Positions 1-11,868 of a stretch of DNA of 64,000 nt are shown in pieces (positions within the stretch are counted from its first letter, which is position 1; each line of letters begins with the position of its first letter). Position numbers and translations under genes: made by a program. Origin of the DNA: Metaphire vulgaris (lineage: Eukaryota; Annelida; Clitellata; Crassiclitellata; Megascolecidae); assembly GCA_018105865.1 (NCBI GenBank), contig CM030862.1, positions 6,933,479 to 6,997,478 on the forward strand, in the 5' to 3' direction. The notes beneath the pieces are model-generated. The model was given only the letters and a program-made list of their open reading frames with translations. It did no database searches and was not told where the DNA came from.

Positions 1-480
1 CCCAAATTGATAATCCTAGAAATAACCGTTATAGACCCCCATTCGTTTTTCAAAATTAACGGTGGCCTAGTTTGTTTTCTTAAAATAAAGAAGCACCATC
101 CGAATAGCTCACAAGAAACCCTTTGTTTGTGACGAATTCGTTAAACGTATGTCATATGATCAGCTTTTTAAAAAAAACTGGCATGTAAAATCAATTTGCC
201 ATTAGGCCTGGGTTATTACATTTTGGCCAGTGGAATTTTAAAATTAAGTCCAATATGGACTGCGACTCAGTGGGTCTGCATAGAATTCATATCATACTTG
301 CTAGTATGAGTAGCCTAAAGTAACTCATTAGAGTCATTACGAACCTGTATTTTATTTACGCTGGTACAGAGCCTTCAATTAGATCTACAGTGTATGTTTC
401 GTCAGGACATTATGACAGTATGATAGTGGCTCCATAGAAGTTTTTCTTGCTGGTTGTCGTCAGGGTTATTTCTTGGATTA

Positions 481-632
481 TCAATTTGGGGAGTATTGTT
501 ATTTTCTGGGGCTGCCCTGCCCCGAAAAGTCTGACAAGCAAAAAAGGTCATCCGGCTCTCAGATTGGGGGGTGTCGGTCTCAGATAGGGGGGGGGGTGTT
601 GGGTGGGGTCTTAGGGGGCGTAAAAATATCCC
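481..632. repeat. G-rich repeat fragment, copy 1
   Basis: About 150 bp that matches 44842-44974 in order: a GGGG-rich start, a block with 'tctgacaagcaaaaaaggtcatc'-like sequence, a 'gggggtgtcggtctca' block and an 'atatccctg' end. No coding sense. Its inner motif recurs in several other MITEs of the window. Ends and target duplication were not resolved. Confidence 0.55.
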
Positions 633-723
633 TGGTTGTTGTACCAATGAGTTCAATGGAAAATAATGGGCGTATACAGGAGTATGTAGAGTTTAGAGGT
701 TAAGTAATAAGTTGGCCTATAGC

Positions 724-907
724 CAGTGGCGGCTCTAGGATTTGGCAAGTGGGGGGCCGTTGGGGTGGCAACTTCTAATCATGGGGGGCCAACCATTTGT
801 TGTTTAATGTATGTAGCATTAAGTATAGGGTCCCAACTGGGGGCCACTGGGAGCCAGGCACTCAATAGGGGCACGGGCTCCCCTGCCCCCCGGTGAAGCC
901 GCCACTG
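724..907. mobile_element. hAT-type MITE, 184 bp
   Basis: Terminal inverted repeats start CAGTGGCGGCT and end in its complement (GCCGCCACTG). The element is flanked on both sides by the identical 8-bp target duplication CCTATAGC (716-723 and 908-915). TIRs starting CA and 8-bp duplications are typical of hAT elements. There is no transposase, so it is non-autonomous. Confidence 0.85.
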
Positions 908-1282
908 CCTATAGCATTTATTGCGAAATGTAGACCTACTACAGTGAATATTCGATTTGCATGGGACTGGGAAATTAAACCGCACGGCCGATGACGGCCC
1001 GAAACGGTTCGAAAATTTTGGAGTAAGCCTACGGTTGGTCCGATCTTCACTAATTTTTTTTAAATCGACTGATTTCAATGCTGTTCGTAGCTTAAAATTT
1101 GGACTGAAGTTTCAACTTAAAGCTGCCGCTAATTTCAATCCCACTGCAAATTCGAATTGAACATCGCTGGCGTCTAGTATTGACACCAGTCATTAGCGCG
1201 TGCGGCAATATGCCCCCCCCCCAATTTTGAATCCATTATTTTTCCAAGTGGAACAAACCTTTGTTGCCAGTCTCCTCTCAGT

Positions 1283-1516
1283 ATGGCGTCTAGCGCTTTT
1301 CCATATCTTGTGAATGTCGCGATTGTCAGCAGCTACGGAAAGAGACTGAGTCTACAAAAGAGAGATATCTGTAATAAACCTGTTAAAAGCCAAGTAAGTC
1401 AGCGACCCCGCTCGAGCACTGAAAACCTTAATCTACACAAGACCTCGACTAAAGTGTCACGACCTGTCCGCGGAGGCAAAAGGCATAGATCAGCCGCCCT
1501 AGTAAAATCGCGATAA
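1283..1516 (+). CDS. hypothetical 77-residue ORF, unrecognised
   Basis: ATG-initiated ORF of 77 codons, basic and Ser/Arg-rich in its second half, ending at TAA, with an AATAAA-like 'aataataaaag' about 40 bases after the stop. No family is recognised and no splice partner was found. It lies in a gene-poor stretch full of MITEs, so it may be chance. It is listed only because the composition is less AT-biased than its surroundings. Confidence 0.12.
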   Translation: MASSAFPYLVNVAIVSSYGKRLSLQKRDICNKPVKSQVSQRPRSSTENLNLHKTSTKVSRPVRGGKRHRSAALVKSR

Positions 1517-2223
1517 CAATTAATGAATGTTTAGCCCCAATAATAAAAGAGTTTATGGCCAATAGAGCCATGAACTCTGTAATCTGTATACAAAGAATAG
1601 CCTATACGGTCTTCGCTTTATCGCCAAAGTTATGCATAACAAGCTCTGTTGGTTCTACGACAGGACAAGAAATTTCAGAGATATATAGGGCACAAGAACT
1701 CGATTCATTCTAATTCGCGTCTTTGGAGTTTTGCAACGACAATAGTAAGGGAATAATGACCAGAATTATTTCGGGAGTTTAATTAAAACTGCACGATAGC
1801 TACGCTGATTAGCTTATTAGGGCGGAAAATACCAGACTCGCCAGAAGGAAATACGCACAAGTGAAATAATTAAACAGTCAAGTCTAATATATGCGCTATA
1901 TAAAAAACTCTAAATTATGAGACGACAAACACGATCTATCGGAGGCAGTTTTATGCGAATTTCGTCGATAAAAAGCAATTACCTAAATTTCTAACCTTAT
2001 TTTAAACGTTTCGTTCCTCGCCTCGAGCAATTCTTATTTTGTCCAACTCCATTAAGTCTTTTTTTCTCCATGGGCGAATTTTACCGAGGGCAACAGCGTA
2101 GGCTTTGCTTCACTTTGGTCGACTTTTATCCATTGGCGTAAAATTAGATTACAAAGTTGGGGCTCAACCCCTATACTAGTGGTTCTTAACCTTTTTACGA
2201 TTACGTACCCATGAAACAAGTAT

Positions 2224-2629
2224 GGGGCTGTCCATTAATATATAAACAATTTTTGGGCAATTTTGGACCCCCCTTGTCAACAACTGTCAACTTTCAGTTG
2301 CCCCCTATAATTATGTCAAAAACTTTTGAACCCCAAGATCAATGACAGGTCCCAATATAACAAGGTTATTATTTTTGAGGTGATGACCATTTTTACCATT
2401 TTCCCCTTTTTTGCTCATCGAGTGTCAAAATGTGGTGGTGATGACCTTTTTTGCCATGCTTTTTCCATTGTAATAAGTAATATTCCATGAAATTTCCTAT
2501 TTTTGATTATTTGTAAAAAGTGAAATTATTGACGTCAACTTCTCTTGACCCCCCTTCGCCCCGTCAACAGCTGTCAAACTTTTTCAAACCACCTCCCCTA
2601 AATTGTTGACGTAATTAATGGACAGCCCC
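2224..2629. mobile_element. MITE family A, copy 1
   Basis: A 406-bp element with TIRs of about 16-30 bp: it begins GGGGCTGTCCATTAAT and ends in the complement ATTAATGGACAGCCCC. Inside are repeated 'gtcaacaactgtcaac' blocks and C-runs. Two further copies lie at 5754-6155 and 19341-19748. No coding capacity. It appears to interrupt an older hAT-like end ('agtggttcttaacc' near 2179). Confidence 0.85.
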
Positions 2630-2954
2630 ATTAGAATTTTGGACGCCCTAGGCAGATTTGAATTGTTGCCCATTCACAAACGGACGTCTGTAGTCTGTTA
2701 CGGTACCATAGCAACTGCCAAACGCTATTACGTTATGCCTACCGTAAGTCAATATTTCACATAACAAATAGGTCTGTTAAAATATGAAAGCACCCACTAA
2801 CTTTAGTCTATGTGTTATGACTAACAAGATTAAAATTATGACAACAACAGTGCTCATGTCATTGCCGTCATGCAGTCCGCTATTACCGGTATTTATGCAA
2901 AGAATAGCAAAGGAAAGAAAAGAATATCTAATTATATTAATTCGTCCATTATTC

Positions 2955-3207
2955 CAGCGGTTCCCAAACTGTGGTCCGCGGACCGGATGGGGTCCGCGGA
3001 GGATATGGCGGGGGTCCGCGAGAGCCTCCCAAAATATTTAAGGTTAGGGTTAGGCCTAACCCTAACCCAGATGACCTTTTTTTGCTTGTCACTACATTTA
3101 AGAGGATGATAACCTTTTTTTGCTTGTCACTTGTTAAATAATGTGGTCCGCGAGCTAAGCTGGTAACAAAATAGGGGTCCGCGATCCAAAAAGTTTGGAA
3201 ACCGCTG
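2955..3207. mobile_element. hAT-type MITE, 253 bp
   Basis: Starts CAGCGGTTCCCAAACTGTGG and ends 'aagtttggaaaccgctg', with a perfect 8-bp target duplication CATTATTC (2947-2954 and 3208-3215). The interior has repeated 'ggtccgcg' blocks, a telomere-like 'ttagggttaggcctaaccc' stretch, and two 'acctttttttgcttgtcac' motifs. No ORF of interest. Confidence 0.9.
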
Positions 3208-3419
3208 CATTATTCTATCAAAAAACGCGCCTCAACAAATTTTTCGTCCCCGTTTCGCCCTCCAAAATTTTTCGCCCCTAGGCAGTGCCTAAACTGCCTA
3301 AGCCTTAAGGATGCGGCCTGCCTATGCTACAAGACCCTATTACAAAACATGTGTGGATCCAATTGAAGATTCAACAACCAGACAATCCGTTCTCTTCTAT
3401 TGGATGCTCTCACTTTCTC

Positions 3420-3604
3420 TATCCGCTTGTGGGGCTTGGTGGAGTATTGGTGGAGTATACGATTCTTGACACGCAACCGGAGAGTATCGGGTTCGAATCT
3501 GACCCTATCCACTGCGTAGCAAGCATGGGCGAGTGTTCACCCGGACTTGCTTCGCACTTGTGATTCTTCACGTTGTGAATTACAACGAGCGTTAACGATC
3601 GTGT

Positions 3605-3650
<46 letters not shown>

Positions 3651-3662
3651 GTGATGGTAGTG

Positions 3663-3720
<58 letters not shown>
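3420..3720 (+). mobile_element. tRNA-derived SINE with (TAA)n tail
   Basis: A pol III B-box-like GGTTCGAATCT lies at about 3490, with a plausible A-box-like 'ggcttggtgga' about 50 bases upstream. This is followed by a body and then a 3' segment (3546-3605, 'gtgattcttcac..gtgaat..gcgttaac') that resembles the 3' end of a LINE at 13971-14030. The element ends in long (TAA)n tracts. It is not an intact tRNA because the acceptor and anticodon arms do not fold. Confidence 0.6.
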
Positions 3721-3722
<2 letters not shown>

Positions 3723-3768
3723 TGATTTAAAGTGGTTTAGGAGGCTAAGTAAGTCTGTGAAAACCACT

Positions 3769-3800
<32 letters not shown>

Positions 3801-3820
3801 TAATAATAATAATAATAACA
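3609..3820. repeat. (TAA)n microsatellite blocks with embedded hairpin
   Basis: Three (TAA)n runs (3609-3650, 3662-3721, 3771-3820) are separated by short unique pieces. The piece at 3722-3770 begins 'tgatttaaagtggttt' and ends 'gaaaaccactg', a short imperfect hairpin that recurs near 8140, 15310 and 40673. Confidence 0.8.
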
Positions 3821-3849
3821 ATAATAAGCCATCGTTTTCATTTGTCCAG

Positions 3850-4184
3850 CAGTGGCGTCATTTCACACTTTTCTTGGGGGGCGAGAAATTTTGTAAAATT
3901 TTGTTTTAAAATTTTTTTAATTTTTGGAAATTTTTTCGACTAAGTTTGAGTTTCGAAAAAAAGTTGACAACCTTTTTTTGCTCGTCAGTTCTTTTAGGAT
4001 TACGATTACCAAAAAATAGTTGACGACCTTTTTTTTGCTTGTCAGCCCTTAGAGGCTGCTGACTTTTTTGCCCCCCAAACCCAAATGACGTCCCTGTTTT
4101 TTTGTTGCACATTAATACATTATAAATTAATATTTTCATTTCCTTGGGGGGGCACGGCCCCCCGCCCCCCAAATGACGCCTCTG
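3850..4184. mobile_element. hAT-type MITE, 335 bp
   Basis: TIRs start CAGTGGCGTCATTT and end 'aaatgacgcctctg', with a perfect 8-bp duplication TTGTCCAG on both sides (3842-3849 and 4185-4192). The body contains two copies of the 'gacctttttttgcttgtcag' type motif and long G/C runs. Non-autonomous. Confidence 0.9.
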
Positions 4185-4271
4185 TTGTCCAGCTGTCTAA
4201 AATCATGATTGCGCCGGTTAATGCAAGTCTAGTGGGAATATCGATTAATTCTTCCTGTTTTCTCCGGGACC

Positions 4272-4463
4272 GAGGGGCGTAGCGACGGGGGTATATCGGT
4301 ATATATACCTCCCCCCGCAAAAATCAGTATATATAATACATTATATACACTGTACAACATATAGGCCTATATACATATATAACATATATAATATAATACA
4401 GTGTATATACAATATATATATATACCCCATTTATTCCCTCTCAAATTCCTGGCTACGCCCCTG
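4272..4463. mobile_element. MITE family B (GGGCGTAGCG ends), copy 1
   Basis: Begins 'gaggggcgtagcgac' and ends 'ctggctacgcccctg', with an AT-rich (TATA) interior. The flanks CCGGGACC and CCGGACCC look like a slightly decayed 8-bp duplication. The same TIR and first bases recur at 6404-6556. Confidence 0.7.
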
Positions 4464-5753
4464 CCGGACCCTGGCATTATCCTTTCCTCACGGACACCTC
4501 TCTGCAGCTTCTTTTTTGAGCGATCAGAACGCTTTGTTGTTCGACGCCAGCTGAAAGATCGTTCTCACAGAGTGGTCTTATAGTGAGACCTCATCGGGCT
4601 CGCACGAATGATCAGCTACTGGAAACACTTAATGTGTATTTGAAGTAGGCCTACAACATTGCTGTTGACTAGATTGTGTTTAGGTAGTTTTAATTGCATT
4701 ATAATTTTGTGATCGGAATGAAAATGCTTTTGGGTTTTCCTTTCCGTTTGCGTTTTATCTGAGAGGTCGGTCCTTGTCCTTGGGGGAAGGCTCAATCCTT
4801 TTTTAACATCCCTGACTGATGGTGTGTCCAAGGTACGATTTGTAGGGGAATGGGGTATTATCCTAACCACTGCCCAACTACATCCCCCACTATGGCGCTA
4901 CTGACATACCAGCCAGGGAAGTCAATCTCCCCCACCACTGTGACAGGAAAATGCATTCACCGTCCGTCAGCAGAGGGAGAAAATAGCATGAGTAAAAATG
5001 ACACTTGATGTTCAGTGGTAACTGCATGGGGAGAGATTTATCCTAACCTTTGAAAACATTTATCTGTGTTGCTGATTAGGGGCCTAAACCATTTATAGGC
5101 CTACATCGTCATGGCCAGCCAATAAAATTGACAGACAATAAAATTTGGTGATAGAGCAATAGTTCACCTAGCTGAACTATGCGAAGTAGATCCGTCACTC
5201 GCCTAGGATCAGTTCCGACAGTACAAGAACAATGTGAAAGTAATCGGCAGTGCTTGCTTCAGTATTCAGTAGAATTCAAACTCTGCCTATCTCGTCAGCT
5301 GAATGCGAGCGGAGTTTCTCGTGCATACTGTAAATATAGGCCTAAATGTCACACCAGTTAGAAATCAAAAAGTTACAACCCTAGTTGCTGGAATTTAGTT
5401 GCAGATTTTTCAGTTGTTGGAACTTGCAGTTGCGCTATTAGACTACATCTATGGTAATATGGTTTGAACAAATAGCGTGTGACAATTTATAAATATAACA
5501 CTGAAAATTTGAGCAAAGCAATGTGCATTAAACCACGCATTCTCCATGCCCCCAGTGGCGAAGCGAAGCAAAGTGCCGTCTGGGGCGAAAATAAAAAGTG
5601 CCGCCTCCGAAAATTTTAACTTCCCAAAAATCTTGAAGCAAAACAGATCATCCCATTTTTTCAAATAAAAATGCTTTTATCAAACCAGAAAATGCCGCCC
5701 CTGAATGCCACTCCTACTGCTGCCTTCATTCAACTTCCTAAAAATGTTGACAA

Positions 5754-6155
5754 GGGGCTGTCCATTAATTATGTCAACAATTTTTGGGTAATTTTTGATT
5801 CCCTCCCCCTTGTCAACAACTGTCAACTTTCACCTAACCCCCCATAATTACGTCAACAACTCTTGACCCCCCCAAGATCAGTGACAGGTCCCAATAACAA
5901 GGTTATTATTTTTGTGGTGATGACCATTTTCCCCTTTTTTCCTCATCGAGTGTCAAAATGTGGTGGTGATGAACTTTTTTCTAATGCTTTTTTCCATTGT
6001 AATAAGTAGTTTTCTATGGAATTTCCTATTTTTGGATTATTTTAAAAAAGTGAAATTGTTGACGTCAACTTCTCTTGACCCCCTCCCCTGTCAACAACTG
6101 TCAAACTTTTCCAAACCCCTCCCCTAAATTGTTGACGTAATTAATGGACAGCCCC
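5754..6155. mobile_element. MITE family A, copy 2
   Basis: About 400 bp with ends GGGGCTGTCCATTAATTA and TAATTAATGGACAGCCCC. It is closely similar to 2224-2629 along the whole length, including 'tcatcgagtgtcaaaatgtgg'. It sits inside a sequence that, if joined across it, reads 'ttgacaagcaaaaaagg', the shared MITE motif. Confidence 0.85.
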
Positions 6156-6403
6156 CAAGCAAAAAAGGCCGTCCATTTTTTTCAAATAAAAACGTTTTTA
6201 TCACACCCGAAAATGCCGCCCCTACTGCTGCCTTCGTTCAACCTCCTAAAAATCTTGACAAGCAAAAAAAGGTTGTCGCATTTTAGCAAAGCCCCGAGAT
6301 CACCGTGCATTTCTGCACATATATAAAAACCGAAAATACCCTAAAATGCCGCCCCTAGACTCCTAGAGCAAGTGTCGCCTGGGGCGGTTCGCCCACTACC
6401 CCC

Positions 6404-6556
6404 ATGGGCGTAGCGACGGGGGGTATCGGTATATATACCCCCAGTCTACCTTAAAGTTTTTATGTGATTTGCATGTGGTTATAGTTAAGAACTTAAGATT
6501 TATACCCACCCAAAATATTTATACCCTCCCAAATCAAATTCCTGGCTACGCCCCTG
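6404..6556. mobile_element. MITE family B, copy 2
   Basis: Starts 'atgggcgtagcgacgg' and ends 'ctggctacgcccctg', with an 8-bp duplication CTACCCCC (6396-6403 and 6557-6564). Its first 30 bases match 4272-4463. It is nested inside the composite element 5552-6587. Confidence 0.8.
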
Positions 6557-7321
6557 CTACCCCCTCGCTGCGCCACTGCTCCAGGTCACAAATCGCACCC
6601 TGGTTGTGTTCATCTTAAACAATGGCTACGCCACTTCGCCGTCAATTCTTTTTAATTCTACAGACTCCGTCCGAGATGTGAAGACGGCAAAAGTCAGAAC
6701 AATTTTACGTGATTACCAAACTATGGTATGTTGAACTAGGTTCATTACCCGCTTATCGCTAAAATCCGTAATGTCAGTCACAGGTCTCAGAAAAACAAAT
6801 ACAGTGTATGTAGGGATTGTAGGTCTATGTATGTACTGTAATTGGCATATACTGTAGTGGGTTTCTTATCTGTGACCCTGGGTGTTGCTTACGCTTCAAT
6901 TTTGAGTTTAAAAATCAAATTTTGAGTTTAAAAATCAGTGCACTTGCTTATGATCTGCTACTTTAGAATTATGCTAAATGTATTCAAATACTGATAAGAT
7001 AAAATCCAACCAAGCAACTGTATAAATTATTAAATAATTAAGGAAATTACAACTAATGAAACAGATCAGATTAAATTTTCAAATATTGTACTTGGGTAAT
7101 CAAGATTAAATGGAGTAGTAGTGCAAGTACAATTCAGCACATTTCCCTAATGTCACTTCACTTCTACATCACATGTTAAAAATTTTCAAGCAAACATAGA
7201 TACCCATTTACTGTATATAAATGAATATTCGAGGAAATAAGCTTTAAACAACTACATTGCGAGTGTATCTACTTCTCGTACTCACAACAAAAATATATTC
7301 CACTGCTGCTACCAAAATATG

Positions 7322-8994
7322 TCACTTATAAAATTCTACAGTGCTTTGGTAAATAAATTTTCCATCTTTCTCAATAATGAAATATAAAATCAATGGATAT
7401 TCATAATTCTGCCAACTGACAACAGTAATCTGATCTCCTGCCACACATTCTCCCTTGTATGTCGATTCAATGGTCTTCACACGGTAGTTCAAAATGTCTC
7501 CATCAAAGCCCTTAAATAGTCTCATTTTAACTGCCTCCATCGCTGCATCAAAACAGAATCTTGGATAGGCTCTGTAATTAACATGAGAGTACTGGTCTGT
7601 ATCACTCCAAGTAGGCTTCATATTGTACCTGAAGGCAGTAGTATTTGCCTTTGGCAGTTCTAGAGGAGCAAACACCAGATTCTGTTTACTGTCAAAATAT
7701 TTTTCATACTTTCTTCTCCACCAATCTGGTATTAGAACTGGCTTGCGAGAGTCCTTGTCAACAATGACATACTGGGTTGTGTGTTTGGCCAAAAAATTAG
7801 GATGATCATCTGTAGTGAGATGATAAACAAAATTCATTGATGTTCTTCCAATATAACCAGGAAGGAGGTTCACCATAAATGATGGTTTGGATGGCTGATC
7901 GCAAGAAATCAGATCATAGAAAGTTCTGTCAATTTGGAGGCCTGTAGAAACAGTGAAGTAAAAGTGATCCAAGCATAGCTTTGAGAACTCAAGAAATGTT
8001 GAACCAACTTCAGAATTGTGAGACTTAAATGCAATCTCTCTGGCACAGCACATCACATCGGCAATTTTCCCTGGTGATACTCCACCTGTAAATCGATCAG
8101 AAAAAGCACTATGGCATAATAAAAATAAAATAATAATAATATAGTTTAGAGTGGTTCAATAGGGTCTGACCTGTGTGAGAACCACTATTACCTTACAAGA
8201 AATAATAAGTAAAAATACCCCAATCTCAATAACTCAATTCAATCTTCCATATAAATTTAAAATTTAAAAAATAATTGTCAATAGTCAATAGAACACACAG
8301 ATGTTTGCTCAAAACCAGCTATGGACGTTAATTTGTGAATCAATATTCAGCATAGAATCTGACACAGAACAACCATAACTCAATTTTAGTACTCATATGC
8401 TTCAAAACAATCAACTAATTACCGGGGTAGAAGTAATCAAAATACACTGTATATTCAAATTTCAGCATCAATGACCTAATTTTAAATCAGGCACAATTAG
8501 TAATGAAAATAATTTTAAAATTCATTTGTAACTGCACCATTCGTTTACAACAGTTCACATAAAATTACCTCAAAAACCGTAATGTCACAAAGACCAGTAA
8601 GCTTTTATTGACAAACACTGGCAACACGTTTTCCATTACACTGCTTATCAAAAATAGTTTTTAATCCGGACAGTTTCGCTTAAGTTAGAACGCAGTTAAA
8701 TTACTGGATATAATTATTGTCTGCTTAAAAATCAGCATTACCTACTAATTTGTTTATGTCGTTATAAATTATGATTTGTGAAAATTGGAATATGGTTATT
8801 ACACCTGGCTGTGGTCAAGCACAAACTTTGCAGTCTTACTTGAATATGCATACAACAAAATTATCACAACACTAACCAGCACAAAACTATCATAACACTA
8901 ACCAGAACGATCAACCTCATAGAAAGGAAGTCCAGGAAATCTTATTGTTGCACTTCTGCCTCCTTGGTTCAAAACACTAACAATATTTGCAAGT
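7322..8994 (-). CDS. double-hotdog acyl-thioesterase-like protein, paralogue A (5' end unresolved)
   Basis: Two joined exons, 8903-8994 and 7322-8085, give 285 codons including the stop, in phase (donor GTTAGT, acceptor TTTACAG). The N-terminal half has 'ATIRFPGLPFYEVDRSGG' and a first hotdog-like half. The C-terminal half has 'WSDTDQYSHVNYRAY', the D..HVN..Y pattern seen around the catalytic helix of 4HBT/acyl-ACP-thioesterase hotdog proteins, and later 'YKGECVAGDQITVV'. These features suggest hydrolysis of an acyl thioester (acyl-CoA or acyl-ACP), but the substrate cannot be read from sequence. The exon with the start codon was not found. A hydrophobic ORF at 9358-9615 is a possible but unsupported candidate. 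It lies downstream of its tandem paralogue on the same strand and shares its intron position. Confidence 0.75.
8137..8192. repeat. hairpin unit after (TAA)n
   Basis: 'agtggttcaatagggtc' to 'gagaaccactatta' forms a short stem (AGTGGTT / AACCACT). It follows 'ataataataata', and the same arrangement occurs at 3722-3770 and 15310-15355. It lies inside an intron of the thioesterase A gene. Confidence 0.5.
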
Positions 8995-9900
8995 CTAAAA
9001 ACGAAATGAAAAGGAAAGAGACACTGTCATATCAACACAATATCACACTTACCCGTACTTAAAATGTCTATTTGTTACAGCTTCTGCTGACAATAACAAT
9101 TACTATTATTGAATTGTAAGGGCATTTTATACCAAAACCAACCAGTACGAAATATACAAAGCAAGACATGAAATGCAGGAACTATCATATCTGGTTGATT
9201 CGTTATTAATGTTCACAGTAACTCAAAACTTAAACTCTGCATCACTAAAGTATAAGAAGTAAGCTTAAAATTTGTACTCATTCTTAAATACTGCAGCAAC
9301 ATGTTTCGCATAACACTAACCGTGCAACTCTAACCAACTTTTCTTGCATTTTGAAGATTACCACTCAAGATCAAGAAAGGCAAACAAAATCTGCATAATG
9401 AAGGCAAAAGCATTTGCAGTAATCATTATATTCCATCGTCTACCTTTAAATGTCACAGCATGCAAATCTATTACATCATTCAGGATTAACCTAAAGACCC
9501 AGTAACTCAACAGAAGTAATGACAAAGCAAGCAGACAAATTAAATGGCATCCGAGATATTGATAAATTCTCAAAACAAAAGCAAATAAATTAACATTTAT
9601 TGTAAAATGATTCAAATAACTATATGCAATAAGCTTTTCATAGAAATGTCACAAACTCAGCACTTTTTAAAAAGGCTGGAATTTATTATCCCAGCAATAT
9701 TTGCATGTTAAATATTTGCATTTTGAAACATTTCCTGGCACAATTTCATAAAGTTGTTACATGCAGCTGTAAATTCCTAACGTGTCTGCTAATGTAACAC
9801 AATGACAGGGGCAAAAAAAGAGCAAAATTTCCTATTATAACAAGCTATTCAGATAATTAAGACAGGTGTCATAAAGTTGTTGGGAACCAAAGATGTCAAC

Positions 9901-11112
9901 TCAAAGGTAAAATTCCACAGAACTCTGAAAGACAACGTTTCCTTGTTTTTCAATGCTGAAGTGCAAGACTGAAGGAATCTCGACATTCTGCCATGTGACA
10001 ACGGTAATCATATCTCCGGCAACCGATTCGCCCTTGTAGGAACAATCAATGGACTTCACGTTATAATTCAGTATATCGTCGCGAAAACCGGAATAGAATT
10101 CTCTGTTCACCGCATCCATCGCAGCATCAAAGCAGTACTTGATGTACGACTGATAGTTGACGTGCTTATACACATCAGTATCATTCCACGACACTTTTAA
10201 ATCATACTTGTATATGCTCTGGATGGGAACATTAAGCAATGGTAGTACTAATCGCTCATTTTCCTCAACAAACGACTCGTACTTCTGCTTCCACCAGTCA
10301 GGAATTGGAGTGGGTTTCCGAGTTGTCTTATCTATGCACACCACTTGATTTACATTCTGTGCCAGGACACTTCCGGAATTTATATCAGACAGAACAGCCA
10401 CACTGTTTAAAGATGACGCGCCAATGTATCCAAGGTGAAGCTTGATGGAAAGTACCGGAGATGAAGAACTTTCCAGAAGGTGATAGAAAGCAGAATTTAC
10501 CGTTGTTCTGGTAGAGGCCATGAACGTAAATACATCTGATGTCATTTTATCATACTCAAGAAATGACGAACCAAATTCAGCATCCTTTACATGGTACGCT
10601 GCTATCCGAGACCAACTGAACCAATGCAAGACACGCCATATCGCAATGCCTCCTGAAAAGATATAAACACAATCAGTAGCAAATTAAAATATTTTATCGT
10701 TTTAATTCGCTACTGATTTTATGATTATTTACAAACAATAAAAAATTGACCCACTGATGATCATGATCAAACACCAATGAATAACAATTACATCAAACCA
10801 TTGATAAAATGCACTTTTCTGAAGTCATACACTGAAAAACTTAAAAGACCAAGACACGGTCCAAGAGGCATAAAATGTAATGCAATGCAGCAAGGCATTT
10901 AAATAGCACTTCTTCAGGATGAGAAAAATGTAAAGCAGCAGCTTACCAGCTCTGTTGAAATCGTCAATGCCTAAGCCTGGCAATCTCACTGTGGCACTTT
11001 TCCCATCTTTGCTTATGGCAACACTGATGTTCATCAGACTGTCAATAAAAATATGGTCCCATAAACAAACATTTCTGGCATATTCTTTCATCCTGTCATC
11101 AATATATGGCAT
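9901..11112 (-). CDS. double-hotdog acyl-thioesterase-like protein, paralogue B
   Basis: Exons 10947-11112 and 9901-10652 (donor GTAAGC, acceptor CTTTTCAG) encode 305 residues plus stop in one frame. The start was taken as the ATG at 11110-11112, the first in the open frame. An upstream exon feeding an acceptor inside 'gatgacag' near 11090 is also possible. Signature: 'ATVRLPGLGIDDFNRAGG' near the N-terminus and 'WNDTDVYKHVNYQSY' in the second half, with 'YKGESVAGDMITVV' after it. Residues line up with paralogue A throughout. The two-domain layout resembles FatA/FatB-type double hotdogs, whereas THEM6/4HBT_2 proteins have one hotdog. No signal peptide is visible. Enzymatic activity is inferred from the fold signature only. 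Confidence 0.8.
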
Positions 11113-11221
11113 GAGTAATTAAAAATTACCACTGTCTAGAATGAACTTAATGATGCCATTGACACAATATTTCTTGGGAATGTGCTATCAGAACTGTATC
11201 CATATTTTCACAGGATACAGT

Positions 11222-11746
11222 TAGGGCTGCGCTAACCGAGTAGTTTAGGAGTCGAGTAGGAGTCGAGTAGCTTAGCGAGTACTCGCATAAAACCGGAAAT
11301 ACATGATTTGCAAACGTTACACGTCACATAATGCTTATTATTTGCCTCATGGCCCTCATTTAACCAAAGCAGAACATTAGATACAGTTACATATCAATTG
11401 TTCGGATATTCAAGCGTTTTCAAATTTAGTATAACAGAAGTTACAGAACAGAAACTATTTTACTGGTACTGGCAAAAATATGAGGTCTTCACTAGAGTTG
11501 GCCCACTGTGGACAACATCTTAACTAACTGGGGCATAACGAATAAGAATAACCTAAATAAGACTGATTAATAATTATTTGTAACAAATAACGGTAGGCCA
11601 AATTTTAATGAAATTCTTTGGTTATTCTTTATTTATCTACTCTATTCTTTGTTTAGTTATTCTATGCGAATACTCGACTCCAAAAAAACTCGACTCCAAT
11701 TTGGAGTCGAGTACTCGCGTTACTCGAGTTACTCGGCGCAGCCCTA
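11222..11746. mobile_element. hAT-type MITE with CGAGTA blocks, 525 bp
   Basis: TIRs TAGGGCTGCGC and GCGCAGCCCTA, with a perfect 8-bp duplication GATACAGT (11214-11221 and 11747-11754). Both subterminal regions carry repeats of 'ggagtcgagtag' in opposite orientation. No transposase. It lies just upstream of the thioesterase B start. Confidence 0.9.
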
Positions 11747-11868
11747 GATACAGTACACAAGCACTTAACCTTTAAGCTTTACTGGCACAAGGTTCAAATG
11801 CATGAGTCATCTGATATATTTCAACAATTAGGTGATAGAATAATCTGCATTTTAGAAAGTCAAGTAAC

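Larger units (their letters stand above)
5552..6587. mobile_element. composite hAT-like element carrying two nested MITEs
   Basis: Outer ends are 'cagtggcgaagcgaag' (5552) and 'ctcgctgcgccactg' (6587). The body ('gtgccg..tggggcg', 'aaaatgccgcccct') is interrupted by family A copy 2 and by a GGGCGTAGC-type MITE. No clean outer target duplication remains, so the outer boundary is inferred. Confidence 0.5.

Noticed and set aside
960..1160. 67-codon plus-strand ORF
   Set aside because: No recognised domain and no splice support, in repeat-rich sequence.
3425..3510. tRNA gene
   Set aside because: A B-box is present but no cloverleaf arms or anticodon; it continues into a SINE body and tail.
3537..3821. 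94-codon Tyr/Ile-rich ORF
   Set aside because: Translation of (TAA)n repeat.
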